Shown: piece after piece, positions 45,485 through 57,547 of the stretch
Layout of the letters: each line of letters starts with the position of its first letter
Position numbering within the stretch: position 1 is the stretch's first letter
The notes under the pieces: generated by a model
Seen by the model: the letters and a program-made list of their open reading frames with translations, nothing else
Told to the model about the DNA's origin: nothing
The model's database searches: none
Made by a program: the position numbers and the translations under genes
Source: Fidelibacterota bacterium
GTDB taxonomy: Bacteria; Pseudomonadota; Alphaproteobacteria; Rhodospirillales; Rhodospirillaceae
Length of the DNA: 64,000 nucleotides
Reading direction: 5' to 3'
Assembly (NCBI GenBank): GCA_947475295.1
Contig: CANJLF010000001.1
Location: 62,001-126,000, forward strand

Positions 45485-47707
45485 ATGAACTCTCCTCAAT
45501 CCACTTTCTCCGGATCTTTTGGTGCGGGCGCCCGCGTTGCCGTGCTGCTGCCGCTGCCGGTTGCCACGGCCTACGACTACATCGTGCCCGAAGGTGCCAC
45601 CCTTATGGCGGGCGATATTGTCGAGGTGCCCTTGGCGCGGCGCTTCGAGGTCGGGGTGGTCTGGGGCGAAGGGCTGGGCGACGTGCCGCCCGCCAAACTG
45701 CGTGAAGTTGTCCACAAGCTGGACCTTCCGCCGCTGCCCGACGTTTTGCGGAAATTCATCGACTGGGTGGCGGGCTATACGCTGCAGCCTGCCGGGGCGG
45801 TCTTGCGCATGACCTTGAACCCCGCGCGTCGCTGGCCGCAGCAGAAAGTCCCGACGGCGATTGTCGCTACCGGCAAGTCTCTGGCGCTCTGCGGCGTGAA
45901 GGCAACGCCCGCGCGCGAGAAGCTGCTCATCGCGGCGGCCAAAGGTGCGTTTGAATCCGTCGCGGCCTTGGCGCGCGAGTCCGGTGTCGGTGCGAGCGTG
46001 ATCAAGGGTCTCATCACCGCCGGGGCTTTGGCGGTTGTCGAAGCTGAACCCGCGTCGCCCTTTGCACCCGCCAAGCCCGATCATAGCCGCCCGGTTCTGG
46101 AACCTGCCCAGGCTGCCGCTGCGGCGAAACTGTGCGCGCGCATCGAGGGCGGATTTTCCGTCACGCTGCTGGACGGCGTCACCGGCTCCGGCAAGACCGA
46201 GGTTTATCTTGAGGCCGTCGCCGCGACGTTGAAGGCCGGGCGTCAGGTGTTGGTGCTGGTGCCGGAAATCGCGCTCACGGTGCAAAGCCTCGCGCGCTTT
46301 GCGGCGCGCTTCGGCGCCAAGCCGGCCGAATGGCATTCGGATCTGACCTACAAAGCACGCCGTGAAACCTGGATCGGCGCGGCCACGGGCGGTGCGCAAG
46401 TTGTTGTGGGCGCGCGTTCGGCGCTGTTTCTGCCCTTCCGCGATCTCGGTCTGATTGTCGTCGACGAAGAACATGATTCGGCGTTCAAGCAGGAAGACGG
46501 CGTGATCTATCACGCTCGCGATATGGCGGTGGTGCGCGCGCGCGAAGGCAACATCCCGATCATTCTGGCCTCGGCGACGCCGTCCTTGGAAACCGTCATC
46601 AATGCGCGCAGCGGCCGTTACGGCATTGTGCATTTGCCCGAACGCTTCGGTGCGGCGTCCATGCCGCGCATCGGCGTGGTGGATATGAAAGCCCATCCGC
46701 CCGAGAAAGGCCGCTGGGGCCGCGCCTGGCTTTCGCCGCCCTTGGTGAAAGCCGTCGATCAAACCTTGGCGGCCGGCGATCAGGCGCTGTTGTTCTTGAA
46801 CCGGCGCGGCTATGCGCCCTTGACCTTGTGCCGCACCTGCGGCCATCGCCTCAACTGTCCGCGCTGCACCGCCTGGCTGGTGGAGCACCGCCTGACCCGC
46901 AAGCTGCAGTGTCATCACTGCGGCTACAGCGCGCGTCTGCCGGAAACCTGTTCCTCCTGCGGCGCGGCGGATACATTTGTACCCTGCGGCCCCGGCATCG
47001 AGCGCGTCGCCGAGGAGGCCATCGCGCGCTGGCCCGAGGCGCGCGTGCGTGTGGTGGCGAGCGATACTTTGGAGCGCCCGTCGGCCGTGGCCGAACTCAT
47101 CGAGGACATTCTCGCCCACCGCATCGACATTCTCGTCGGCACGCAAGTGCTGGCCAAAGGCCACCACTTTCCCGGCCTGACCTTTGTCGGCGTGGTCGAT
47201 GCGGACTTAGGGTTATCGGGCTGGGACCTGCGCGCCGCCGAGCGCACCCATCAGCTTTTGCATCAGGTGGCGGGCCGCGCCGGGCGCGCCGACAGGCCGG
47301 GGCGGGTTTTCCTGCAGACCCACGATCCCAAGCATCCGGTCATGCAGGCGCTGCTGTCGGGCGACGAGGACGGCTTCATCGCCAGCGAAATCGCCGCCCG
47401 CCAGGATCTGGACATGCCGCCCTTCGGCCGCCTGACGGCGCTGATTCTCTCGGGCCCCGACGAGGGCGCGGTGATCGCTGCCGGACGGGGCCTGGCGGCT
47501 GCCGCTCCTCAAGGGCAGGGGATCGAAGTCTTAGGTCCCGCCCCGGCCTTTATGGCCTTGCTCCGGGGCCGCTACCGCCACCGGCTACTGCTGAAGACCC
47601 GCCGCGATACCCCGCCCCAAGCCCTGGTCCGGGATTGGCTGGCGAGGGTCAAGATCCCCTCCTCGGTACGCGTCCAGATCGACGTCGATCCCTACAGTTT
47701 CTATTGA
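45485..47707 (+). CDS. priA: Primosomal protein N' (PriA helicase)
   Basis: PriA restarts stalled replication forks by loading the replisome. The 740-residue protein has the N-terminal DNA-binding domain, helicase Walker A GVTGSGKTEVYLEAV (about 229-243), the DEEH box VVDEEHDSAFKQED, the zinc-binding cysteines (CRTCGHRLNCPRC; CHHCGY; CSSCGA) and motif VI RAAERTHQLLHQVAGRAGR. Length is normal. The 227-bp gap to atpH (47708-47934) contains a small hairpin TCAACC/GGTTGA (47827-47843) but no clear terminator. Confidence 0.97.
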   Translation: MNSPQSTFSGSFGAGARVAVLLPLPVATAYDYIVPEGATLMAGDIVEVPLARRFEVGVVWGEGLGDVPPAKLREVVHKLDLPPLPDVLRKFIDWVAGYTLQPAGAVLRMTLNPARRWPQQKVPTAIVATGKSLALCGVKATPAREKLLIAAAKGAFESVAALARESGVGASVIKGLITAGALAVVEAEPASPFAPAKPDHSRPVLEPAQAAAAAKLCARIEGGFSVTLLDGVTGSGKTEVYLEAVAATLKAGRQVLVLVPEIALTVQSLARFAARFGAKPAEWHSDLTYKARRETWIGAATGGAQVVVGARSALFLPFRDLGLIVVDEEHDSAFKQEDGVIYHARDMAVVRAREGNIPIILASATPSLETVINARSGRYGIVHLPERFGAASMPRIGVVDMKAHPPEKGRWGRAWLSPPLVKAVDQTLAAGDQALLFLNRRGYAPLTLCRTCGHRLNCPRCTAWLVEHRLTRKLQCHHCGYSARLPETCSSCGAADTFVPCGPGIERVAEEAIARWPEARVRVVASDTLERPSAVAELIEDILAHRIDILVGTQVLAKGHHFPGLTFVGVVDADLGLSGWDLRAAERTHQLLHQVAGRAGRADRPGRVFLQTHDPKHPVMQALLSGDEDGFIASEIAARQDLDMPPFGRLTALILSGPDEGAVIAAGRGLAAAAPQGQGIEVLGPAPAFMALLRGRYRHRLLLKTRRDTPPQALVRDWLARVKIPSSVRVQIDVDPYSFY

Positions 47708-47934
47708 TTTATCGCCTGATTTTGCAGGCCCTGATGTGAGTCTGTTGCAACGCCGTACCCGGTATGGTACCAACCCGCCGGCGGTGGCGGTCGCAGTCTC
47801 CAATAGCGTCAAAATCGCAATATAAATCAACCGCTTAGGTTGACTGTTCGGGGCCGCGTAATTGTCGGTTTTGCCAACGCCCCGGGCAGGATAAAAGTTG
47901 GGTTCACTTTCGGATTCACAGGGGCGATTTTCAG

Positions 47935-48495
47935 GTGCCAGCGGACGACGTAAGGGTCAGTGGCGTAAGCGCGCGGTATGCGTCGGCGCTGTACGACCTG
48001 GCTGACGAAAAGGGCGCGCTGGACGCAGTTGCCGGCGATCTGTCCACTCTTCAGAAAATGATCGACGACAGCGACGATTTCCGGCGCTTCATCAAAAGCC
48101 CGGTGATTTCCCGCGACGCGCAAAGCAAAGGCATCGCCGCCCTGGCGACCAAGGCCCAGCTTTCACCGCTCGCCCACAAGTTTTTAGGCCTTCTGGCCGT
48201 CAACCGCCGTCTGTTCGCACTGCCGGGCGTCATCGCCGGCTTTCGCGCGATCCTGGCCGAACGCCGCGGTGAAGCCACAGCCCACGTCACATCGGCAGCA
48301 CCGCTCAGCGACGCGCAGACCGCTTCGCTGATCGAAGCCCTGAAGAAAGCTATCGGCCGCAAGGTCGATATCGCTACCAAAGTTGATCCGTCCATTCTCG
48401 GCGGCCTGATCGTCAAGGTCGGTTCGCGCATGGTGGACAGTTCCCTGAAATCCAAACTTCAACGCTTGAAGCTCTCTATGAAAGGGGTCGGATAA
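47935..48495 (+). CDS. atpH: ATP synthase F1 delta subunit
   Basis: The delta subunit ties F1 to the peripheral stalk of ATP synthase. The 186-residue protein starts with GTG 47935 and has VSARYASALYDLADEKGALD near the N terminus and the C-terminal DPSILGGLIVKVGSRMVDSS signature. It is the first gene of atpHAGDC; the membrane Fo genes are not here, the usual split in Alphaproteobacteria. The stop is followed directly by atpA. Confidence 0.96.
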   Translation: MPADDVRVSGVSARYASALYDLADEKGALDAVAGDLSTLQKMIDDSDDFRRFIKSPVISRDAQSKGIAALATKAQLSPLAHKFLGLLAVNRRLFALPGVIAGFRAILAERRGEATAHVTSAAPLSDAQTASLIEALKKAIGRKVDIATKVDPSILGGLIVKVGSRMVDSSLKSKLQRLKLSMKGVG

Positions 48496-50028
<1,533 letters not shown>

Positions 50029-50053
50029 AGCTTTTTGGGAGTGGGTTTGACCC

Positions 50054-50932
50054 ATGCCAAGTCTTAAGGACCTACGCGTCCGCATAACGTCGGTGCAATC
50101 GACGAAGAAGATCACCTCCGCCATGAAAATGGTGGCGGCGTCGAAGCTGCGCCGCGCCCAGGATGCGGCCGAAGCCGCGCGTCCCTATGCCGAACGCATG
50201 GAACGCATGCTCGGCAATCTCGCGGGCGGCGCCGCCGGTCGTGCGGGCGCCGCGCCCATGCTGGCCGGAACCGGTAAGGACGACGTGCATCTCGTGGTCG
50301 TCATGACCGCCAACCGCGGCCTTTGCGGCGGCTTCAATTCCAACATTATCCGCGCCAGCCGCGTGCTGATCCGCGAACTATTGGCCACCGGCAAGACCGT
50401 CAAAATCCTCTGCGTCGGCCGCAAGGGCGCCGAAAGCCTGCGCCGCGACTACAAAGATCAGATCGTCAACGCGTTCTCGGAGTTCGGCCGCAAGGTTGTG
50501 GTCTTCAGCGAAGCCAATGTCGTCGCGACCATGATCACCGAGATGTTCTTCGCCGGTCAGTTCGACGTGGCGACCATGGTTTACGCGCGCTTCAAATCGG
50601 CCATGACTCAGGTCGTGACGCGCCAGCAGATCATTCCATTCCCTGTGCCGGCCGCCAATACGGCGGGCGACGCCGCGATGGTTTACGACTATGAGCCGTC
50701 GGACCAGGAAATTCTCGGCGAACTGTTGCCGCGAAATCTGGCGATCCAGGTGTTCCGCGCCATGCTCGAGAATGCCGCGTCCGAACAGGGCGCCAAGATG
50801 ACGGCCATGGACAGCGCGACGCGCAACGCCGGTGAAATGATTAATGCTCTGACGATGAAGTACAACCGCAGCCGTCAGGCCATGATTACCAAGGAACTGA
50901 TCGAAATCATCTCCGGAGCCGAGGCCCTTTAA
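50054..50932 (+). CDS. atpG: ATP synthase F1 gamma subunit
   Basis: The gamma subunit is the central rotor shaft of F1. The 292-residue protein has the conserved N-terminal helix ([20 protein letters not shown]), the internal [20 protein letters not shown], and the C-terminal helix with [20 protein letters not shown] and [19 protein letters not shown]. It lies between atpA and atpD as usual, 41 bp before atpD. Confidence 0.98.
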   Translation: MPSLKDLRVRITSVQSTKKITSAMKMVAASKLRRAQDAAEAARPYAERMERMLGNLAGGAAGRAGAAPMLAGTGKDDVHLVVVMTANRGLCGGFNSNIIRASRVLIRELLATGKTVKILCVGRKGAESLRRDYKDQIVNAFSEFGRKVVVFSEANVVATMITEMFFAGQFDVATMVYARFKSAMTQVVTRQQIIPFPVPAANTAGDAAMVYDYEPSDQEILGELLPRNLAIQVFRAMLENAASEQGAKMTAMDSATRNAGEMINALTMKYNRSRQAMITKELIEIISGAEAL

Positions 50933-50964
50933 GGGCGTCGCGCGGAAGATAAAGAACACGATAG

Positions 50965-52395
<1,431 letters not shown>

Positions 52396-52427
52396 CCGCT
52401 CTGATCATCCCAAGTTAGGACACGTCG

Positions 52428-52838
52428 ATGGCCGACACGTTGAAGTTGGAACTGGTTTCGCCGGAACGCCTGCTGCTCTCCGAGCAGGTGGAGATGGTGC
52501 TCGTGCCGGGTACCGAGGGCGTCTTCGGCGTGCTGCCGCTCCATGCGCCGACCTTGTCGACCTTGAAGCCCGGCTTTGTCGACGTCTATCAAGGCAATGC
52601 CGTGAAGGAGCGCTTCTTTGTCACCGGCGGGTTCGCCGAAGTAACACCCACCAGCTGCACGGTTCTGGTGGATGAAGCGATCCCTCAAAGCAATCTGACG
52701 GCCGCCTATACCGCCGAACGTATGGCCAAGGCCAAGGCGCTGCTCGACCAGGCCACCGGCGAAGAGGACCGCAAAAAAGCCCTGGCCGCGCTGGACGCCG
52801 CCGAATTCCTGGCCCAGGCTGGGCCCGAATTGCACTAA
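52428..52838 (+). CDS. atpC: ATP synthase F1 epsilon subunit
   Basis: The epsilon subunit sits on the rotor and can inhibit ATP hydrolysis. The 136-residue protein has the N-terminal beta-sandwich (LELVSPERLLLSEQVEMVLV, GTEGVFGVLPLHAP) and a short C-terminal helical part (about 88-130) rich in Ala and Lys. It closes the atpHAGDC operon. A small stem CCGGT/ACCGG (52842-52854) followed by CCCCTTTT may be a weak terminator. Confidence 0.96.
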   Translation: MADTLKLELVSPERLLLSEQVEMVLVPGTEGVFGVLPLHAPTLSTLKPGFVDVYQGNAVKERFFVTGGFAEVTPTSCTVLVDEAIPQSNLTAAYTAERMAKAKALLDQATGEEDRKKALAALDAAEFLAQAGPELH

Positions 52839-52924
52839 TCCCGGTTGTACCGGCCCCTTTTCGAACTAAGCCCTTACGAACATGATAGTTTTGTTGCGGG
52901 GCGGATTCGGCTATAGGAATCCTT

Positions 52925-53755
52925 ATGCAGCGCGCCTGGACCTTGGACGAGATTGACTGGCAGCACTTCGATGCGTCGAAAGTGTCGCCGGAAGTCATCA
53001 AAGTCATCAAGACGGCGGCCATGGTCGAGCGCAACGGCGCCGACTACGGCCGTTATCTCTGCAATGTTTTTCAGGACGATGCCGAATTCTGCGCCGTTGC
53101 CACAAGCTGGGCGGTAGAGGAAGAGCAGCACGGCATGGCGCTGGGCCGTTGGGCGCAGCTGGCTGACCCCACGTTCGACTTCGACGCAAGTTTCGCGCGC
53201 TTTACCGACATGTACCGTATTCCAGTGGATGCGACTGCCTCAGTGCGCGGGTCGCGAATCGGTGAGCTTTGCGCGCGCTGCGTCGTCGAAACCGGAACCA
53301 GCTCGCTTTATTCCGCCATCCGCGATGCGGTCGACGAGCCGGTACTGAAGCAGATCTGCAAGAACATCGCCGCCGATGAGTTCCGGCATTTCAAATTGTT
53401 CTTCTCACACATGGAACGTTATGCCGGCAGCGCCACCGAACCATTCTCGAAGTGGGAGCGCCTGCGCGTGGCCATCACGCGTTTCAAGGAAGCCGACGAC
53501 GACGAAATCGCCTCGGCCTATCACGCGGGCAATGCTGTCACAGAGCCCTATGACCGCGCTGTTGCAAATTCCAATTACGGCCAGCGCGTGTTCGGCTTCT
53601 ATCATCAGCGCCATGTGCGCCGCGCCGGCTACATGTTCGCGCAAGCCGCGGGCCTTGCCCCCGAAGGCTGGGCGTCCAAGCTGCTGACCAAGGTCTTGTG
53701 GCTGATTATTTGGTTCCGCGGCCGCAAGTTTCGCCCGCAGCTCGCGCGGGCCTAG
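52925..53755 (+). CDS. Ferritin-like di-iron protein of unknown role
   Basis: A 276-residue helical protein with the two ExxH halves of a ferritin-like di-iron site: EEEQHG (about 62-67) and DEFRHFK (about 149-155), with further acidic residues at VERNGADY and CVVETGTSS that complete four helices. Related proteins are annotated as acyl-ACP desaturase-like or simply ferritin-like; the reaction is unknown. A hydrophobic segment (about 252-262) lies near the basic C terminus. It follows atpC by 86 bp and ends in a CTAG overlap with convergent rppH. Confidence 0.78.
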   Translation: MQRAWTLDEIDWQHFDASKVSPEVIKVIKTAAMVERNGADYGRYLCNVFQDDAEFCAVATSWAVEEEQHGMALGRWAQLADPTFDFDASFARFTDMYRIPVDATASVRGSRIGELCARCVVETGTSSLYSAIRDAVDEPVLKQICKNIAADEFRHFKLFFSHMERYAGSATEPFSKWERLRVAITRFKEADDDEIASAYHAGNAVTEPYDRAVANSNYGQRVFGFYHQRHVRRAGYMFAQAAGLAPEGWASKLLTKVLWLIIWFRGRKFRPQLARA

Positions 53756-54282
53756 CGCTTTTTCTTTTTCACGGATTTCTTTTTTGAGGCGGGCTTTTTT
53801 GAAGCGCGCGGCCTTGCCATGGCGGCGACTTTGTCCCTGAACGTCGCGACGACCTGCTTGTAGATCTCACGCTTGAAGCCGACGATGACGCGCGGCAGGT
53901 GCGTGAAGGGCAGCCATTTCCAGGCGACGAATTCCGGATGGGCGGTCTCTAAATTGATGTCGGCGTCAGCGCCTGTGAAGCGCATCAGGAACCACTTCTG
54001 CTCCTGGCCGCGATACTTCCCGCCCCACATTTTCGCCAGCAAATCCGCCGGCAGGTCGTAGCGCAGCCACGCCCGCGTCACGCCGACGATGCGCGCTTTG
54101 TCGGTGCCGATTTCCTCCAGCAGTTCGCGTAAAGCCGCTACACGCGGCGTCTCGCCCTTATCGATGCCGCCTTGCGGCATCTGCCAGGCGGGCATTTTGC
54201 TGTCGATGCGCTGGGCGACAAAGACGCGGCCGTGGGCATTGACGAGGACGATGCCTACGCCGCGGCGATAAGGTTTAGTCAT
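53752..54282 (-). CDS. rppH: RNA pyrophosphohydrolase RppH (Nudix)
   Basis: RppH removes pyrophosphate from 5' triphosphate ends of mRNA and so starts decay. The 176-residue protein has the Nudix box GGIDKGETPRVAALRELLEE (38-57) with its EExG end, and the N-terminal PYRRGVGIVLVNAHGRVFVA. After about residue 155 it carries a Lys-rich tail (SKKPASKKKSVKKKKR) not present in the core family, which may bind RNA. It is the last gene of the minus-strand envelope row, 9 bp after the deacetylase gene. Confidence 0.93.
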   Translation of the reverse strand: MTKPYRRGVGIVLVNAHGRVFVAQRIDSKMPAWQMPQGGIDKGETPRVAALRELLEEIGTDKARIVGVTRAWLRYDLPADLLAKMWGGKYRGQEQKWFLMRFTGADADINLETAHPEFVAWKWLPFTHLPRVIVGFKREIYKQVVATFRDKVAAMARPRASKKPASKKKSVKKKKR

Positions 54283-54291
54283 GATGAGAGA

Positions 54292-55947
54292 CTATTGCTT
54301 GATCAGCACTTGGCTGATGGGCGCAAGGGTCACGCCCTTTTTCTGGGCCTGTTCGATCCACAACACCAGGCGTTCAAAGCTCACCGGCTTCGCACTCATG
54401 GCGGCGACGGCGCTGCCCTGATACTTGGCCAGACGCTCGGCGTAGTCGAGACGGGCATCGACGGCGGCGCGGAAGGGCCGTTCATCGATCACCAGGTCGG
54501 CGATGGCGGTCGGCACCGTGGCCTCTCCAAAGCGCGTTCCCGGCGTACCCTGGACATAAAACAGATTGGCTTGCTTCAATTTGGCGAAGACCGGATTGAT
54601 GAATTCGTTGGACTCGCGGAATTTGCTGCCCGTAGTGTCGAGCACGCCGACCGCGCCGACCGCGTTCTTGAGGATGGTCTCAAGGCGATCCTGATTTTCC
54701 TTGGCTTCGACGGTGGTCAGAAGTCCCAAGGGGCCCGGGTCTTCGGCGGGGAACTGCTTGCTCTCCATGGGCACTTCAATCAGCACCTCGTGGCCTTTTT
54801 CCTTGGCCTTATCCATCCACTTCTTGAGGTCGCGGGTGTAGGGGCTGAAGGCCAGCGTCACCGCAGCCGGAAGTTTGTTGATGGCGGCGTCGGTGGCAAC
54901 CTGATTCAGGCCGAGGCCGTCGACGATAAAGGCCACCCTGGTGGCGTTGGCTGCCGGCGCGGCCGTTCCGGCATCTTTTTTCACGTCGGCCTTCACATCG
55001 GTGAGATTGGCGTAGCGCGGCGGCGGCGCGCCGACGGCGATCTTATCGGTCGGCGGTATGGGCGGATCGACGAGGCGCGGACGGCCGCCGGCAACGGCGG
55101 GGCCGGCATCGCCCGCGGTATCGAAGCGCTTCGGCGCACCCGGCGCCTGACCGGAAGCTTGCAACGCCGGAATACCGGCGATGTCCCGTGCGGGATTGTC
55201 GTCGTCGGCTTGCGGAAGAATAGCGGGCATGGTTTCGGGCACGGCCGTGGGTTTGGCAGCGGCGGCCGGGCCGGTCGGCGTGTGTACCGGCTCCGTCAAG
55301 GACACGGCCTTAGGCTGCAAAGCAGCGGCGGCCGGTGCAGTAACGGCGGGTGGCGTCATGACGGCGGCGGTTTTGCTTTCGGCCGGATGAGCCTCGGCCG
55401 GGTGAGCCTCGGCCGATTTAGCATCATGAGCAGGTTCGGCCACTTTGGCCTCGGCTACTTTCGCGGCCGGAGTAGCGGCGGCGATGGGCGGCGGCGTTGT
55501 CGCGGCCGGCTTTGCGGCGGGCGGCGCCGCAGCAGATGGCGTAGCGGGGGGTTTTGCCTCGGCCACGCCGGGACGGGGAGCGGCGGCGGGCGCGGCGGGG
55601 GGAGCGGCCAGCCAAGGCCGGCGGTCGACGGAACGGTCGGTGGCGGCGGTCGAATCGGCGACAACCGCTGGGGCCGGAGCTCCAGCGGAGGGGGCCGGGG
55701 CGGGTGGAGCTACGTCCTCTTCCACTTGCAGGTCGGCAAAACTTCCGGTGACAGGTGGCGCGACGGTGTTGTCGCCGGTCATGATGATGGCGGTCACGCC
55801 GCCGACCAGCACCAGAAACATGACGCCGCTTGCGGCCAGGGCGATCTTGGGCCCCTTGCCGGCGAAACGCGATTCACCGTCATAGGAGTCGTCCCCGCCA
55901 AACGGGTCTTTCGGTGTATCGCGACCAAAGAGATCACCTAGGGCCAT
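54292..55947 (-). CDS. Divergent polysaccharide deacetylase family protein (YibQ-like)
   Basis: A 551-residue protein with a cytoplasmic start, one membrane helix (about 33-56), a very long Ala/Pro-rich linker (about 60-310, with a small HPAEA repeat) and a C-terminal NodB-like domain (about 330-551: VAFIVDGLGLNQVATDAAIN, EVLIEVPMESKQFP, VGVLDTTGSKF). The family is thought to act on cell-wall or exported polysaccharide in the periplasm. ATG 55947 has AGGTGG 5 nt upstream; GTG 55956 is an alternative. Its place between ctpA and rppH is common in Alphaproteobacteria. Confidence 0.87.
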   Translation of the reverse strand: MALGDLFGRDTPKDPFGGDDSYDGESRFAGKGPKIALAASGVMFLVLVGGVTAIIMTGDNTVAPPVTGSFADLQVEEDVAPPAPAPSAGAPAPAVVADSTAATDRSVDRRPWLAAPPAAPAAAPRPGVAEAKPPATPSAAAPPAAKPAATTPPPIAAATPAAKVAEAKVAEPAHDAKSAEAHPAEAHPAESKTAAVMTPPAVTAPAAAALQPKAVSLTEPVHTPTGPAAAAKPTAVPETMPAILPQADDDNPARDIAGIPALQASGQAPGAPKRFDTAGDAGPAVAGGRPRLVDPPIPPTDKIAVGAPPPRYANLTDVKADVKKDAGTAAPAANATRVAFIVDGLGLNQVATDAAINKLPAAVTLAFSPYTRDLKKWMDKAKEKGHEVLIEVPMESKQFPAEDPGPLGLLTTVEAKENQDRLETILKNAVGAVGVLDTTGSKFRESNEFINPVFAKLKQANLFYVQGTPGTRFGEATVPTAIADLVIDERPFRAAVDARLDYAERLAKYQGSAVAAMSAKPVSFERLVLWIEQAQKKGVTLAPISQVLIKQ

Positions 55948-55968
55948 GTCATCCACCTATATCACGAG

Positions 55969-56057
55969 GGGGCTTCGCCACGCCCCTCTGCGGGACGCAC
56001 ACAGTTTTCCCCAACTGTGTTGTAGGGATAGACCCGTTAATACCCCCTTAAAAGGGG
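55969..56057 (-). promoter_or_regulatory. Three consecutive hairpins between ctpA and the deacetylase gene
   Basis: Stems are GGGGC/GCCCC (55969-55973 with 55982-55986), ACACAGTT/AACTGTGT (55999-56006 with 56013-56020) and CCCCTT/AAGGGG (56044-56049 with 56052-56057). On the minus strand they lie after the ctpA stop and before the deacetylase start. The first met may end part of the transcripts; the others may act as an mRNA stabiliser or leader. No gene is present in this 149-bp gap. Confidence 0.45.
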
Positions 56058-56096
56058 TCGCGATCCAAGACGCGCGGTCCTATGGCCCGTGTTGGC

Positions 56097-57503
56097 CTAC
56101 TTGACCACCTTCGCCACGGTTTCGGTCGCGGAGGCGCGTTGGTAAAGCGCGATGCCTTGTAGAAGATCAAGCGCGCGGCGCAGCTGATAGTCCTGCTCGA
56201 CCGCCGCGACCTTCTCGTCGGGCTTCTTGGCCGGATCGACATTGGCGCCCGGCGCCGGCGGTACGACCGGGGTTTCGGGTTTTTTGGCGGGCTCTTCCTT
56301 GACGTCGGGATTCGCCAAGGCGCCTTGCAAATCGGCTTCGGCGCGGCGGAAGCCTTGCGGCGCGAGGGCTTCGACCTTGGCCTGTTCGACTTCGATATCC
56401 GGCTCGATGCCTTTGGCCTGGATCGAACGGCCGCTGGGCGTGAAGTAGCGCGCCGTGGTCAGGCGCATGGCGCTCTCGCCGCGCGCCAGCGGGATGATCG
56501 TCTGCACCGAGCCTTTGCCGAAGCTGCGCGTGCCGAGCATGATGGCGCGGCCGTGGTCCTGCAGGGCGCCGGCGACAATTTCCGAAGCCGAGGCCGAGCC
56601 GTCGTTGATCAGCACCACCAGCGGCTTGCCGTCGGTCGCATCGCCGGCCTTGGCGTTATAACGCTGCGTATCTTCGGAACGCCGGCTGCGGGTTGAAACA
56701 ATTTCGCCGCGATCAAGGAAGGTATCGGAGACCGACACCGCCTGGTCGAGCAAGCCGCCCGGATTGTTGCGCAGGTCGAGCACGTAACCTTTGATCTTAT
56801 CGGCGCCGATTTTGGCTTTGAGATCCTTGATCGCCTTGTCGAGACCTGGCTGGGTCTGTTCGGTGAAACCGCTCATGCGGATGTAGCCGACATCGCCTTC
56901 GGCGCGCGAACGCACCGACTGCTGGACAATTTTCGCGCGCGTCAACTTCACGTCGAAGGGATCGACGCCGATACGGCGTATCGTGATGGTGATCGAGGTG
57001 TTGATGGGTCCGCGCATTTTATCTACCGCGTCGTTGATGGTCAGGCCGAGCGCGGGCTTACCGTCGATGGCGATGATGAAGTCGCCGGGCTGAATGCCGG
57101 CCTTGGATGCGGGTGTGTCGTCGATGGGCGATACCACCTTCACGACGCCGCCTTCCATGGTGACTTCGATGCCCAGCCCGCCGAACTCGCCGCGGGTTTG
57201 CTCCTGCATGTCCTGGAAGCCTTTGGCGGGCATGTAGCTCGAATGCGGATCAAGCGAGGTGAGCATGCCGTTGATGGCGTTCTCGAGCAGGGTCTGGTCG
57301 GTGACCTCTTCGACGTAGTCTTTGCGCACGCGCTCGAAGACATCGCCGAACAGTTCGAGATACTTGTAAGTATCGTCGTTGAACTTGGCGCCGCCCTTCG
57401 GGTCGACTTTGATCTCGGCGGCGCGGACCGGAGCGGACAACATCCCCCCGAGGCTCACGCTGAGGGCCATGACCGCAATGCCAGCTAAGAGTTTCACGCG
57501 CAT
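56097..57503 (-). CDS. ctpA: S41 family C-terminal processing peptidase (CtpA)
   Basis: A periplasmic serine protease of the CtpA/Prc type that trims envelope proteins. The 468-residue protein has a signal peptide (about 1-29), a PDZ domain (about 100-180, FGGLGIEVTMEGG), and the S41 catalytic core with the Ser in NDGSASASEIVAGALQDHG and Lys330 in GTRSFGKGSVQ. A Pro/Lys-rich segment (about 400-440) precedes a C-terminal helix. The open frame extends to 57542; ATG 57503 gives the signal peptide. It follows envC by 44 bp. Confidence 0.95.
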   Translation of the reverse strand: MRVKLLAGIAVMALSVSLGGMLSAPVRAAEIKVDPKGGAKFNDDTYKYLELFGDVFERVRKDYVEEVTDQTLLENAINGMLTSLDPHSSYMPAKGFQDMQEQTRGEFGGLGIEVTMEGGVVKVVSPIDDTPASKAGIQPGDFIIAIDGKPALGLTINDAVDKMRGPINTSITITIRRIGVDPFDVKLTRAKIVQQSVRSRAEGDVGYIRMSGFTEQTQPGLDKAIKDLKAKIGADKIKGYVLDLRNNPGGLLDQAVSVSDTFLDRGEIVSTRSRRSEDTQRYNAKAGDATDGKPLVVLINDGSASASEIVAGALQDHGRAIMLGTRSFGKGSVQTIIPLARGESAMRLTTARYFTPSGRSIQAKGIEPDIEVEQAKVEALAPQGFRRAEADLQGALANPDVKEEPAKKPETPVVPPAPGANVDPAKKPDEKVAAVEQDYQLRRALDLLQGIALYQRASATETVAKVVK

Positions 57504-57547
57504 ATTGATGACACCGTTTTCAAAGTAATGTGCGACACGCAAATATT

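Noticed and set aside
47840-47868. TTGACT as -35 of an atp operon promoter
   Set aside because: No acceptable -10 lies 16-18 nt downstream (TGTCGG at 17), and the TTGACT overlaps a small hairpin; the atp promoter could not be placed.
54172-55941. 589-codon Gly/Arg-rich frame opposite the deacetylase gene
   Set aside because: It is the reverse image of the Ala/Pro-rich linker; the minus strand has a signal helix, a known domain and a ribosome site.
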